Assembly: GCA_944328495.1 (NCBI GenBank) | Contig: CALVHR010000009.1 | Location: forward strand, 1-64,000 | Direction of reading: 5' to 3' | From: an uncultured Clostridia bacterium | GTDB taxonomy: Bacteria; Bacillota; Clostridia; Christensenellales; Borkfalkiaceae | Length of the DNA stretch: 64,000 nucleotides | Shown here: positions 19,040 to 26,631 of the stretch, piece after piece | Layout: each line of letters begins with the position of its first letter | Position numbering within the stretch: the stretch's first letter is position 1 | Notes under the pieces: generated by a model | What the model was told of the DNA's origin: nothing | Database searches by the model: none | The model's input: only the letters and a program-made list of their open reading frames with translations | Position numbers and translations under genes: made by a program

Positions 19040-19099
19040 TGGCGAACCTCCGTTTTGTCTTCCGCGCGACGCGCGGACAATTCTGTTTCTTTCTGCCGT

Positions 19100-19693
19100 T
19101 CACACTTCTTTTCTTTCGATAAAGGCGCGCGCGAGGGTAATGTCGTCGGTGTATTCGATCTCCGACCCCACGGGAATGCCGTGCGCCAGCCGCGTGCATT
19201 TTACGCCCAGCGGCTTTAAAAGTTTTGCGATGTACATCGCCGTCGCGTCCCCTTCCACGTCGGGATTGGTGGCGAGAATGACTTCCTCCACTCCCCCCTC
19301 ATTGACCCGTGCAAGAAGTTCGCGAATGCGGATATCGTTCGGGCCCACCCCTTCCATGGGATTGATGACCCCGTGCAGGACGTGATATACGCCCTTATAT
19401 TCGTGCAATTTTTCCAGCGCGATCACGTCTTTCGGTTCCTTGACGACGCAAATGACACGCTTGTCGCGCTCCGCGCAGATCGCGCAGATGTCGTTTTCGG
19501 TGAAATTGCCGCATATCTTGCAGTAATGCACCTTTTTTTTGACGTTGATGATCGCGGCGGCAAATTCCTGCGCCTCGCTCTCGGTCATCGAGATCACTTT
19601 ATACGCATAACGCTGCGCCGATTTTCTGCCCACGCCGGGAAGTTTGGAAAATTCGTTGATCAGCCTGCCGATGGGCTCGATATATACTTCCAT
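19100..19693 (-). CDS. recR: Recombination mediator protein RecR (197 aa)
   Basis: Acts with RecO and RecF in loading RecA on gapped DNA. The sequence shows an N-terminal helix-hairpin-helix ([14 protein letters not shown]), a C4 zinc finger ([16 protein letters not shown]), and a Toprim domain with [16 protein letters not shown]. Length is typical. It lies 27 bp after ybaB in the widely conserved dnaX-ybaB-recR order. Confidence 0.97.
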   Translation of the reverse strand: MEVYIEPIGRLINEFSKLPGVGRKSAQRYAYKVISMTESEAQEFAAAIINVKKKVHYCKICGNFTENDICAICAERDKRVICVVKEPKDVIALEKLHEYKGVYHVLHGVINPMEGVGPNDIRIRELLARVNEGGVEEVILATNPDVEGDATAMYIAKLLKPLGVKCTRLAHGIPVGSEIEYTDDITLARAFIERKEV

Positions 19694-19720
19694 ACAAAAA
19701 TCCGATTCTCCTTTTGCGGC

Positions 19721-20059
19721 TTACAGCATTCCGCCCAGTCCGCCCATGCCGCCGCCGAACGGACCCATCTTCTCTTTATAGACTTCGTCCGCTTTCTTAT
19801 ACCCGTCGTTGATCGCCGCCATGATGAGGTCTTCCAGCATTTCGACGTCTTCGGGATCGACGACTTTTTCGTCCAGCTCGATGCCGTCGATGATCTTTTT
19901 CGCGTTCATATACACGACGACCGCCTCGCCGCCGCTCGTGCCGACGATCTCCCATTCGTCCAGCAATTTTTCGGTTTCCTGCAACTGCTCCTGCATTTTC
20001 TGCGCCTGCTTCATCAGGTTTTGCATATTGCCGCCCATACCGCCTTTAAATCCTGCCAT
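19721..20059 (-). CDS. ybaB: YbaB/EbfC family nucleoid-associated protein (112 aa)
   Basis: Small DNA-binding protein. The N-terminus is Gly/Met-rich (MAGFKGGMGGNMQNLMKQAQ), followed by a long coiled-coil helix (MQEQLQETEKLLDEWEIVG) and the family motif VVVYMNAKKIIDGIELDE. The C-terminus is a Gly-Met tail. It occupies its usual place between dnaX and recR and is probably co-translated from the same mRNA. Confidence 0.95.
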   Translation of the reverse strand: MAGFKGGMGGNMQNLMKQAQKMQEQLQETEKLLDEWEIVGTSGGEAVVVYMNAKKIIDGIELDEKVVDPEDVEMLEDLIMAAINDGYKKADEVYKEKMGPFGGGMGGLGGML

Positions 20060-20098
20060 GATCTTTCTCCTATTTTCACACTTCCGCCCGCAGACGGT

Positions 20099-21748
20099 TT
20101 ATTTTATTTCGAAATCGGTGTCCGGGAAATTGCGGCGCAGCCGCTCCTCTTCCTCGCGCACCGGATCCTTCTTCGCGCCCTTCAGGCGAATATCAAAATC
20201 ATGAATGCCGATCGCGGCAAGAGCCGCCGCAACGCTTTTATGATTTTCTTCGCTGTTTAAACGGCGGAAAATGATCTCGCTGTCCGTTTCCAGCACAAAG
20301 GTATCCCCCTCGAACGAGGATTCCAAATCCTGGCACATCGTGAACAAAACGCCGTTTTTGACCGTCTTGCGCAGGGCGCGCATGAAATATCCGAACGCCG
20401 CCTTGCGTTTGTCGGGATCGAGGGCATTCACCCCCGCATCCGCCTGCGCGCGGGGAGCAGGTTCGCTTTTCGGCGCGGGTTCGTATTTCGGCGCGGGTTC
20501 GCTCGCCGCAAAAAATTCTTCGGGCGGCGCTTCGCCGATCTCCGCGGCGGAAAACGCTTGCTCTTTTGCCCCTTTCTCGGGCACGGCGCGCACGACTCCG
20601 CCGCGCAGCTGCGCCTCCAACCGATCGATGCGCCGTGACAAAGCCAAAACATCTACATCCGCTTCGGGCAGGCAAGCCTTCGCCACTGCCGTTTCCAAAA
20701 CTATGCGCGCCGAAGAAGAATATCTGAGGTCCGTTTCCACATCCGCAAAGATCTCGCACACGCGCAAGATCTTCCGCCCTTCCGCATTTTCCGCAATGCG
20801 CGCGATCTCCGCATACATTTCCGTCGGCAGATTCAATATGGAATTACCGTTTTTGCAAGTCTTTGCGACCGTGCACCGGTTGAGGAAATTGAGGATATCT
20901 TTAGCGAGCACGCCCACGCCCTTTCCCGCGGCGAGTACGCGCTCCGTCTCGGCTAGCGCGGCGGCGGCATCCTCTTTGAGAATGCTCTCGCCCAGTTTTG
21001 CCACTTCATAAAAATCGGCGCTGCCAAGCACTTCGCACACGTCATTGTAGGTAAGTTTGCCGCGGCTGTATGAAATGCACATATCCGCGACGGAAAGGCT
21101 GTCGCGCATGCTTCCCGCGCCCGCCCGCGCGATCGCCGCGACCGCTTCGTCTTCGTATTCCTTGCCGATCTTTGTGAATACCGTTTTGAGGTGCGCTTCG
21201 ATGTCAGCCTGCGGTATGAGCTTAAAATCGAACCGCATGCAGCGCGAAAGAATGGTCGCTGGCAATTTATGCGGTTCGGTCGTTGCGAGAATGAACACCG
21301 CGTGTTTGGGCGGCTCTTCGAGCGTCTTTAAGAGAGCGTTGAACGCCGAATCGGAGAGCATATGCACTTCATCGACGATGTACACTTTATAGCGCGCCGC
21401 GACGGGCGGATACTGCACTTTTTCGCGCAAATCGCGCATCTCGTTGACGCCGTTGTTGGACGCGGCATCGATCTCGCAAATATCGAGATTGGACGGATCG
21501 GCAAGCGCCTTGCATACCGCGCATTTTCCGCAGGGCGAACCGTGCACGGGATGCTCGCAGTTGATCGCCTTAGCAAAGATCTTTGCCGTGCTCGTCTTGC
21601 CCGTGCCGCGCGGGCCGCAAAACAGATATGCGTGCCCGACTCTGCCCGTCTCGATCTGATTTTCAAGAATTCTTACGATGTGTTCCTGCCGCACGAGCCC
21701 GTCCAGCGTTGTCGGACGAAAAGTACGGTATAAAGCCTGATATCCCAT
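20099..21748 (-). CDS. dnaX: DNA polymerase III gamma/tau subunit (549 aa)
   Basis: Clamp-loader ATPase of the replisome. The N-terminal AAA+ domain has YRTFRPTTLDGLVRQEHI, Walker A GPRGTGKTST, a zinc module (CEHPVHGSPCGKCAVC), Walker B DEVHMLS and the sensor/arginine-finger segment RGPRGTGKT-SRCMRF. The C-terminal 200 residues are variable, Pro/Ala-rich (about 400-440), with a tau-like end. The start at 21748 (MGYQALYRTF) matches the family; the in-frame ATG 60 bp upstream would add a non-conserved leader. No SRP RNA gene was found just upstream, although that is common in Firmicutes. Confidence 0.96.
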   Translation of the reverse strand: MGYQALYRTFRPTTLDGLVRQEHIVRILENQIETGRVGHAYLFCGPRGTGKTSTAKIFAKAINCEHPVHGSPCGKCAVCKALADPSNLDICEIDAASNNGVNEMRDLREKVQYPPVAARYKVYIVDEVHMLSDSAFNALLKTLEEPPKHAVFILATTEPHKLPATILSRCMRFDFKLIPQADIEAHLKTVFTKIGKEYEDEAVAAIARAGAGSMRDSLSVADMCISYSRGKLTYNDVCEVLGSADFYEVAKLGESILKEDAAAALAETERVLAAGKGVGVLAKDILNFLNRCTVAKTCKNGNSILNLPTEMYAEIARIAENAEGRKILRVCEIFADVETDLRYSSSARIVLETAVAKACLPEADVDVLALSRRIDRLEAQLRGGVVRAVPEKGAKEQAFSAAEIGEAPPEEFFAASEPAPKYEPAPKSEPAPRAQADAGVNALDPDKRKAAFGYFMRALRKTVKNGVLFTMCQDLESSFEGDTFVLETDSEIIFRRLNSEENHKSVAAALAAIGIHDFDIRLKGAKKDPVREEEERLRRNFPDTDFEIK

Positions 21749-21824
21749 AAATACTCCTGTTTGTGCGCCGCCCCGACGCACGTACCGCGCCGCCTTGCAA
21801 AGCGGCATTTACAGAATCGCCTTT

Positions 21825-22406
21825 TCAGCGGCAAAAATGTTTCGCCACTTTCTTTTTTGCGCGCTGGACGGCGTTTTCCGCGCTTTTTTCACTCTTATTT
21901 TCGCGCGCGGCGATCTGTGCCACGCTCAACCCTTCCATATACAGCGTGAGCGCACGAAATTCCGCCGCCGAAAGCTCTTTTTTGAGAAAAGCGAAAAACT
22001 CCTCGCGTTCCTCGTCTGAAATCACTGCGGATTCCGGGTTTTCGGCAGAAACGAAATCCTGCCCCTGCCCGTCCGCACCGATCAGCGAAATATAATTGTT
22101 GAGAGGCATATTCTTTTTGCGCGTCGCGCTCTTGACTGCGCTCATGATGCGGCGCTGGATGCAAAGATACGCAAAGTTTTTAAAGCTCATGCCCCCTTCG
22201 CGGTAATCGTTGATCGCCCCGTACAATCCGATCATTCCTTCCTGCACGAGATCTTCCGCGTCGCCGCCCTCCAAAAAATAACTGCGTGCGACGCCGCGCA
22301 CCGAATTTTTGTATCTTTCCAGCAGCGTTTCTGCCGCGCCTTTTTCCCCGCGTTGCGCCGCAAACGCGAGGTTTTCGTCCGAAAATCCCGCAAACGGTCC
22401 GCTCAT
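21825..22406 (-). CDS. SigH-like RNA polymerase sigma factor (193 aa)
   Basis: A sigma-70 family protein of the SigH (sigma-30) group. Region 2 contains YFLEGGDAEDLVQEGMIGLYGAINDY and the -10 recognition helix FKNFAYLCIQRRI. Region 4 is a helix-turn-helix (LSVAQIAARENKSEKSAENAVQRAKKK). In related Firmicutes SigH follows rlmB, as here. It starts 4 bp past the rlmB stop, with an AGAAGGTGA ribosome-binding site inside rlmB, so the two are coupled. SigH usually controls early stationary-phase, competence or sporulation genes; no other sporulation genes are in this window. Confidence 0.88.
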   Translation of the reverse strand: MSGPFAGFSDENLAFAAQRGEKGAAETLLERYKNSVRGVARSYFLEGGDAEDLVQEGMIGLYGAINDYREGGMSFKNFAYLCIQRRIMSAVKSATRKKNMPLNNYISLIGADGQGQDFVSAENPESAVISDEEREEFFAFLKKELSAAEFRALTLYMEGLSVAQIAARENKSEKSAENAVQRAKKKVAKHFCR

Positions 22407-22410
22407 TTTG

Positions 22411-23121
22411 TCACCTTCTCTGCCGCAAAGCTTCATACGCGGCGATGCCCAGCGCCACGGATGCATTCAGCGAATTGACCTGTCCGCAAAGCGGCAGCGA
22501 TACGATCTTGTCGCATTTTTTGCGGGTAAGCGCCGAAATTCCGCTGTCTTCTCCACCCACGACGAGCGCTATGTCGCCGCGAAGATCGCAAGAATAGATG
22601 TCCTCGCCGTCCGCTTCCAGCCCGTACACCCAATAACCGTTTTCTTTGAGTTTGTCCACGGCATAGTTCACGCCCGGCACGCGCGCCACTTTTAAATGCT
22701 CGGCGGCGCCTTCGGAAATGCGCACGACCGCGCCCGTCACCTGCGCGCTCTTGTTTTTGGGAATGATGACGCCGTCCGCCCCCGCGCATTCCGCCACCCG
22801 CAGAATGCTGCCGAGATTGTGCACGTCCTCCACCCCGTCGCAGACGATCACGAACCGCGCGCCCTCTTTTTTTGCAAGCAGATCGGAAAGATCGGCGTAT
22901 TCGTAGTCGGACACGAACGCGATCACGCCCTGGTGCCTGCCCGTTTCGCTCTCACGATCCAGCGCCCTGCCGTCCGCAAATTGCACGCGGATATTTTTTT
23001 CGCGCGCCATGGCAAAGATCCTGCCCGCGCTCTTTTCCGCGCCTCGCTGCATGAGTATTTTATCGACCGTTTTTTCCGTCTTTAAAAGCTCCAAAACGGC
23101 GTTCCTGCCTTCCACTTTCAT
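22411..23121 (-). CDS. rlmB: 23S rRNA 2'-O-methyltransferase RlmB-type (236 aa)
   Basis: SpoU/TrmH-family SAM-dependent RNA methyltransferase. The N-terminal substrate-binding domain begins EGRNAVLELLKTEKTVDKI. The trefoil-knot domain has NLGSILRVAECAGADGVI, VVGGEDSGIS and LPLCGQVNSLNASVALGIAAYE, the last being the SAM-binding motif. It overlaps mrnC by 4 bp, in the usual mrnC-rlmB-sigH arrangement. Confidence 0.95.
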   Translation of the reverse strand: MKVEGRNAVLELLKTEKTVDKILMQRGAEKSAGRIFAMAREKNIRVQFADGRALDRESETGRHQGVIAFVSDYEYADLSDLLAKKEGARFVIVCDGVEDVHNLGSILRVAECAGADGVIIPKNKSAQVTGAVVRISEGAAEHLKVARVPGVNYAVDKLKENGYWVYGLEADGEDIYSCDLRGDIALVVGGEDSGISALTRKKCDKIVSLPLCGQVNSLNASVALGIAAYEALRQRR

Positions 23122-23513
23122 TGCATGTCCTCCGCAAAGAGCTCATCGATGCGTGCATAATCCCCCACAAGATACAAAAAACCGATCACCGCTTCGATGC
23201 CCGTAGAAATGTTGTATTCCGCAACCGACGCGTTCTTGCTCTTCGTCGGCTTTTTGGCATTCCTGCCGCGCAAAAAAATTTCGCGTTCCTCCTCGGTGAA
23301 CCGCCCCTCGATCCGCTCGCAAAGCTGCGCCTGTCCCTTTGCCGAAACGCGCGCGGCCGCCAGCTTTTGCAGAGTGCCCGTCTTATAATCGGAGGTGCAC
23401 ACCAGACCCTCGCGCACATACAGCGAAAAGGCGGCATCTCCCACAAATGCGAGCACGACGGCGTTCATTGCGCGGGCACGTTCCCGCGGCAGGGTTTCGT
23501 TAAATCTGACCAT
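23118..23513 (-). CDS. mrnC: Mini-ribonuclease III (131 aa)
   Basis: RNase III-fold endonuclease without a dsRNA-binding domain, which matures the 23S rRNA in Firmicutes. Diagnostic motifs are LAFVGDAAFSLYVRE near the N-terminus and EYNISTGIEAVIGFLYLVGD, both carrying catalytic acidic residues. The in-frame ATG at 23540 is less likely than 23513, since the promoter's -10 box lies between the two. It is the first gene of a long operon that includes dnaX and recR. cysS, often just upstream in other species, is far away here at 58 kb. Confidence 0.9.
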   Translation of the reverse strand: MVRFNETLPRERARAMNAVVLAFVGDAAFSLYVREGLVCTSDYKTGTLQKLAAARVSAKGQAQLCERIEGRFTEEEREIFLRGRNAKKPTKSKNASVAEYNISTGIEAVIGFLYLVGDYARIDELFAEDMQ

Positions 23514-23519
23514 AGCGCA

Positions 23520-23548
23520 ATTATACCACACCGCGCACAAAATTACAA
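23520..23548 (-). promoter_or_regulatory. Promoter of mrnC with leaderless geometry
   Basis: TTGTAA (23548-23543) and an extended -10, TG-G-TATAAT (TATAAT 23525-23520), with a 17-bp spacer on the minus strand. Exactly six bases separate the -10 box from the ATG at 23513, and there is no Shine-Dalgarno sequence. Confidence 0.75.
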
Positions 23549-23602
23549 GAATTTACCGCGCAATATTTGTTTTCGCTTGCAATGCGGCCGTTCTAATCAT
23601 AA

Positions 23603-23616
23603 GCACAAATTTGTGC
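23603..23616. promoter_or_regulatory. Perfect palindrome upstream of a lipoprotein gene
   Basis: GCACAAATTTGTGC is a perfect 14-bp palindrome 29 bp upstream of a TATAAT box (23645-23650) for the lipoprotein at 23683. It may be an operator; the cognate protein is unknown, though the XRE regulator at 25301 is a nearby candidate. Confidence 0.4.
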
Positions 23617-23682
23617 AAATAATGATTTTCATAATATTTTACTCTATAATATACATTAGAAATAATACAGTGAGGAAAACCC

Positions 23683-25098
23683 ATGAAAAAACTCCTTTCT
23701 CTGTTACTTGTGTTTATTCTGGCGCTGACGACGGCTATGTTCGCAGCTTGCGCGCAAAATGCCGAAGATGGCGGCGCGCAAAACGGCGGCGCGCAAAACG
23801 GCGGCGCGCAAAACGGCGGCACGCAGATCGACGCGAATACCGACCCCGACACCATCGTTTCGGATCAGATGACCGAAACGGAATGGACTGCGGCCTTTGC
23901 GGCGGATTCATTCAAAAATTACACTATGCTCGGCGTGATGTCTCAATCCACCGAGCAAGAGGTCTATTCTTCTGAAATGACCTTAAAATATGTCGAAACC
24001 GACTCGTCGACGATTTTGCATACCCTGCTGAAAGACACATTCGGAACGGAAGTTGATACGGGCGAGGGCTATTATGAAAAAACCGCTTCTACCATTTATC
24101 AATATTCCCAAATCGACGGTGCCTGGATAAAAAGGGAAGCGTTGTATTTACCCACCGAAGACACCGATATGTATCGGAACATCATTTCGGGCGAGTTCGG
24201 AAAACTGCAATACGATAATGCGGCGAAAGCCTATACCGCAACGAATTATGCCCTTTCTTGGGGCGAAGGTTCAAACGCCGAAGAGTTCTCCCTCAATTCG
24301 GTTACCGTAAAGTTTGCGAATAAGAAACTCGCATACATCGAATATGTTGTTCCGACGCAGTCCAACGTTGAGCAGGGAAGCGACAACGCACCGCAGGAAA
24401 GCACGATGACCGTTTCCCTCAAATACTATGACTACGGAACGACGCAGGTGACTTTGCCGCAGGCTTCTTCCGTCGATGAAGGAGGAAACGGACAGGCAGA
24501 TCTGCAGATGAGCGAAGCGGAGTGGCTGGAAGCGTTCAGCGCGGCAAACCTTTCCAATTTTGTGGTCGACGGTGAAATGAGGTCGGAAGTAACGGTCGAA
24601 ATCGACGGCGTAGCTACGCCCGTCAGTACTACCGGTACAATCCTGCAAAAATACGATATTTCCGACGATCATGATTACCGCTATCTGTATCAGAACACAT
24701 CAACGGCCGAAGGAACGCAGGAAGTCGAGGCCTATACGATCAAAGAAAACGGTGTTACGACCATATACGGCAAAAACGGTGACGGGACCTGGAGTACCTC
24801 CACATATGAAGGCGACTTCATCAGTCTTGACGCTTTTTACGATTTTGCCGAGCTTTACAGCGAAGCGGAATACGACAGCGCAACAGGCAACTACGTTATA
24901 AGCGACTATGCTCCTGCAGGCAGCGATGGCCCTATGTTCAATTCTATTTATCTTCGATTCGATAACAGCGGCAAATGTGTTTTCGTGCAATTGGTGATCG
25001 AAGACGGCTTGATCAGCAGCGGCACTGCGGGAGATATGACGATAACATATAACTTGACATACGGCACGGCGTCGATCACCCTGCCCGAAATACAATAA
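23683..25098 (+). CDS. Two-module lipoprotein of unknown function (471 aa)
   Basis: Lipobox FAAC (Cys 22) is followed by a low-complexity linker with the AQNGG unit repeated in tandem. Two related modules follow: the first begins MTETEWTAAFAADSFKNY (about 65) and the second MSEAEWLEAFSAANLSNF (about 275). Both end with a GTTQVTLP or GTASITLP strand. No enzyme motif is seen. A shorter, apparently rearranged paralog lies 0.7 kb downstream. The ATG follows a GAGG ribosome-binding site, and a TATAAT box sits 33 bp upstream of the start. A strong terminator follows at 25133. Likely an exported binding protein, but no function can be assigned. Confidence 0.8.
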   Translation: MKKLLSLLLVFILALTTAMFAACAQNAEDGGAQNGGAQNGGAQNGGTQIDANTDPDTIVSDQMTETEWTAAFAADSFKNYTMLGVMSQSTEQEVYSSEMTLKYVETDSSTILHTLLKDTFGTEVDTGEGYYEKTASTIYQYSQIDGAWIKREALYLPTEDTDMYRNIISGEFGKLQYDNAAKAYTATNYALSWGEGSNAEEFSLNSVTVKFANKKLAYIEYVVPTQSNVEQGSDNAPQESTMTVSLKYYDYGTTQVTLPQASSVDEGGNGQADLQMSEAEWLEAFSAANLSNFVVDGEMRSEVTVEIDGVATPVSTTGTILQKYDISDDHDYRYLYQNTSTAEGTQEVEAYTIKENGVTTIYGKNGDGTWSTSTYEGDFISLDAFYDFAELYSEAEYDSATGNYVISDYAPAGSDGPMFNSIYLRFDNSGKCVFVQLVIEDGLISSGTAGDMTITYNLTYGTASITLPEIQ

Positions 25099-25132
25099 AC
25101 CATCCGCAACGAACAACAAAGTTGGCAAACAA

Positions 25133-25161
25133 GCCGCCGCGCAGAACTTCTGCGCGGCGGC
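25133..25161 (+). terminator. Intrinsic terminator of the lipoprotein gene
   Basis: GCCGCCGCGCAGA (25133-25145) and TCTGCGCGGCGGC (25149-25161) form a perfect 13-bp stem with a 3-nt loop, followed by TGTTCTTTCC. Confidence 0.8.
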
Positions 25162-25197
25162 TGTTCTTTCCTCCGGATCTTTTAAAAATCATATAAA

Positions 25198-25230
25198 ATG
25201 CCGAAGAAATTTGACAAATTTCTTCGGCAT
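25198..25230 (-). terminator. Intrinsic terminator of the XRE gene
   Basis: A 15-bp perfect stem (25198-25212 with 25216-25230) around loop GAC. On the minus strand it is followed by TTTATATGATTTTT, so it ends the XRE transcript and is convergent with the preceding terminator. Confidence 0.75.
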
Positions 25231-25300
25231 ACCCATATTTTTCTGTTTACTCAATTATTTTTAAAAATTATGTAAGATCTCGGCTTTTATTTTCACAAAA

Positions 25301-25510
25301 TTATATACGCCTGCCTAACAATTCATCCAGACTGACCCCGTAAAAATCTGCAAGTTTGATGCACATTTCTATACTCGGCATTGCCTGTCCCCGTTCCCAA
25401 CGATACACGTTTTGATGATTGATCCCCAAAGCGCGCGCCAGTTCGTAAGGGCTCATGCCGCGTTCTTCTCTGCTTTGTTTCAGCGATTCCGCAACATCTA
25501 TCACACCCAT
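25301..25510 (-). CDS. Small XRE-family helix-turn-helix regulator (69 aa)
   Basis: A single Cro/C1-type HTH domain covers the protein: SLKQSREERGMSPYELARAL, then INHQNVYRWERG as the recognition region and YGVSLDELLGRR at the end. It has no separate ligand domain. It lies between two paralogous lipoprotein genes on the opposite strand and could regulate them; this is inference from position. The start at 25510 is preferred: a CATAAT -10 with an extended TGG lies exactly six bases upstream of the ATG, and no ribosome-binding site is visible. Confidence 0.85.
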   Translation of the reverse strand: MGVIDVAESLKQSREERGMSPYELARALGINHQNVYRWERGQAMPSIEMCIKLADFYGVSLDELLGRRI

Positions 25511-25516
25511 ATTATT

Positions 25517-25526
25517 ATTATGCCAC
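25517..25526 (-). promoter_or_regulatory. Extended -10 of the XRE gene, leaderless geometry
   Basis: TGGCATAAT-type extended -10 on the minus strand, with CATAAT at 25522-25517 and six bases (AATAAT) before the ATG at 25510. No good -35 box is seen, as is common for extended -10 promoters. Confidence 0.5.
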
Positions 25527-25718
25527 AAAAACCAATTTTTTACATGTTTTTCACATTCTTGTGCACAGTATTTTTAACAAAATTATCATTATTTATTGCC
25601 CGAAAGTAACTTTTTTTTGGTTTATTTGTTCGTTTTTCAAAATCTTCGTCCGATTCGGTAAAGGCGATCGATCAAATTGCCGATACTGCTGGCCCCTCAC
25701 GATTTTTCCGTTAAAGGC

Positions 25719-25747
25719 TTGACTATTTTTTAAAGTTTGACTACAAT
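25719..25747 (+). promoter_or_regulatory. Promoter of the second lipoprotein gene
   Basis: TTGACT (25719-25724) and TACAAT (25742-25747) with a 17-bp spacer. A GGGAGGG ribosome-binding site precedes the ATG at 25774. Confidence 0.75.
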
Positions 25748-25773
25748 ATGGGTGATTTTGCGGGAGGGAAAAC

Positions 25774-26523
25774 ATGAAAAAATTTTTGATCATCCTTATT
25801 ACTTTGGCAATGTGCACCGCAGCCTTTGCGCTTGCAGGCTGCGAGGACGAGAAAGGCCCCGACAGCGGAAATCAAACCGAACAGGGCGGCACCGAAGACG
25901 GCGATCAGACCGAACAGGGCGGCGGCACCGAAGACGGCGATTCAACGAATAGCGGTATCGTGACGCAGGCAGAATGGGAAGCCGCATTCGATGCGAAAAA
26001 TTTTGAAAACTATCAGTTTGACGGAAAGTCGCGCCCGCATGGTCAGGAGAGCGGCATTTCCGCCATTTATGCACGCGTCGAAAGCTCGGGAACATCGGTC
26101 AAGATGTATGTCGAACAAACGTACAGCGGAACGAAGACCGTCAATTATTATGAAAACACGGGCGATGCGGCCTACAAATATGACCAACAGGGCGATGGTT
26201 GGGTACGCACGGTCGAAAATTATTTTACCCCCGATGCAGGTCGACGGGCAGACATATTTTGTGAACGTAGAGCTGTACGATCAGGGAACAACAACGGTCG
26301 TTTTGCCCGCCGCAGAGGATGTGATCGACAGGGCGCAAAAGGCGACAACATAACCAGCACAGAGCTGGCGATCGAAAACGCCGCCGTGACCATATCCTTC
26401 GCCGACGGAAAAATTGCCGGATTTTCCGTCGATACAAAAGACGAAACTTCGACCATGCAGATCCGCGGCTCGATCGAATACGAAAGCAAGGAAATCGTCC
26501 TTCCCGCGATCGAGGAACAATAA
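25774..26523 (+). CDS. Rearranged paralog of the two-module lipoprotein (249 aa)
   Basis: Lipobox LAGC (Cys 23) and a low-complexity linker with repeated TEQGG/TEDGD units. A module start similar to the upstream lipoprotein (VTQAEWEAAFDAKNFENY) follows, and the C-terminal part (STELAIENAAVTISFADGKI to the end) also matches it. Between them, codons from about 26230 to 26345 read as an Arg-rich stretch in this frame. The +1 frame there encodes VELYDQGTTTVVLP, which matches the end of a module in the paralog. The open frame is thus intact but contains an out-of-frame patch. It may be expressed as a hybrid or be a decaying gene. Confidence 0.65.
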   Translation: MKKFLIILITLAMCTAAFALAGCEDEKGPDSGNQTEQGGTEDGDQTEQGGGTEDGDSTNSGIVTQAEWEAAFDAKNFENYQFDGKSRPHGQESGISAIYARVESSGTSVKMYVEQTYSGTKTVNYYENTGDAAYKYDQQGDGWVRTVENYFTPDAGRRADIFCERRAVRSGNNNGRFARRRGCDRQGAKGDNITSTELAIENAAVTISFADGKIAGFSVDTKDETSTMQIRGSIEYESKEIVLPAIEEQ

Positions 26524-26541
26524 ATTGAATACAAGCAACTT

Positions 26542-26576
26542 GCGCCGCAAAGCCAGAGGCTTTGCGGCGCATATTT
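26542..26576 (+). terminator. Intrinsic terminator of the second lipoprotein gene
   Basis: GCGCCGCAAAGCC (26542-26554) and GGCTTTGCGGCGC (26558-26570) form a perfect 13-bp stem, followed by ATATTTTTTG. Confidence 0.85.
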
Positions 26577-26593
26577 TTTGCCGAATCGGCTTT

Positions 26594-26618
26594 GCGGCGC
26601 CGCTTACAGCGGCGCCGC
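26594..26618. other. Second hairpin in the convergent intergenic gap
   Basis: GCGGCGCCGCT (26594-26604) and AGCGGCGCCGC (26608-26618) form an 11-bp stem 14 bp from the stop of the minus-strand hydrogenase gene. It probably contributes to ending that transcript, although no T-run follows on the minus strand. Confidence 0.5.
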
Positions 26619-26631
26619 GGACATTGCTTTT

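Noticed and set aside
21749..21824. Small SRP RNA gene upstream of dnaX
   Set aside because: The short gap lacks the conserved SRP helix 8 sequences, so no scRNA gene can be called.
26542..26618. Member of the 13-6-13 hairpin repeat family
   Set aside because: The stem is 13 bp, but the loop is three bases, the TCAGCT loop and flanking anchors are absent, and a T-run marks it as an ordinary terminator.
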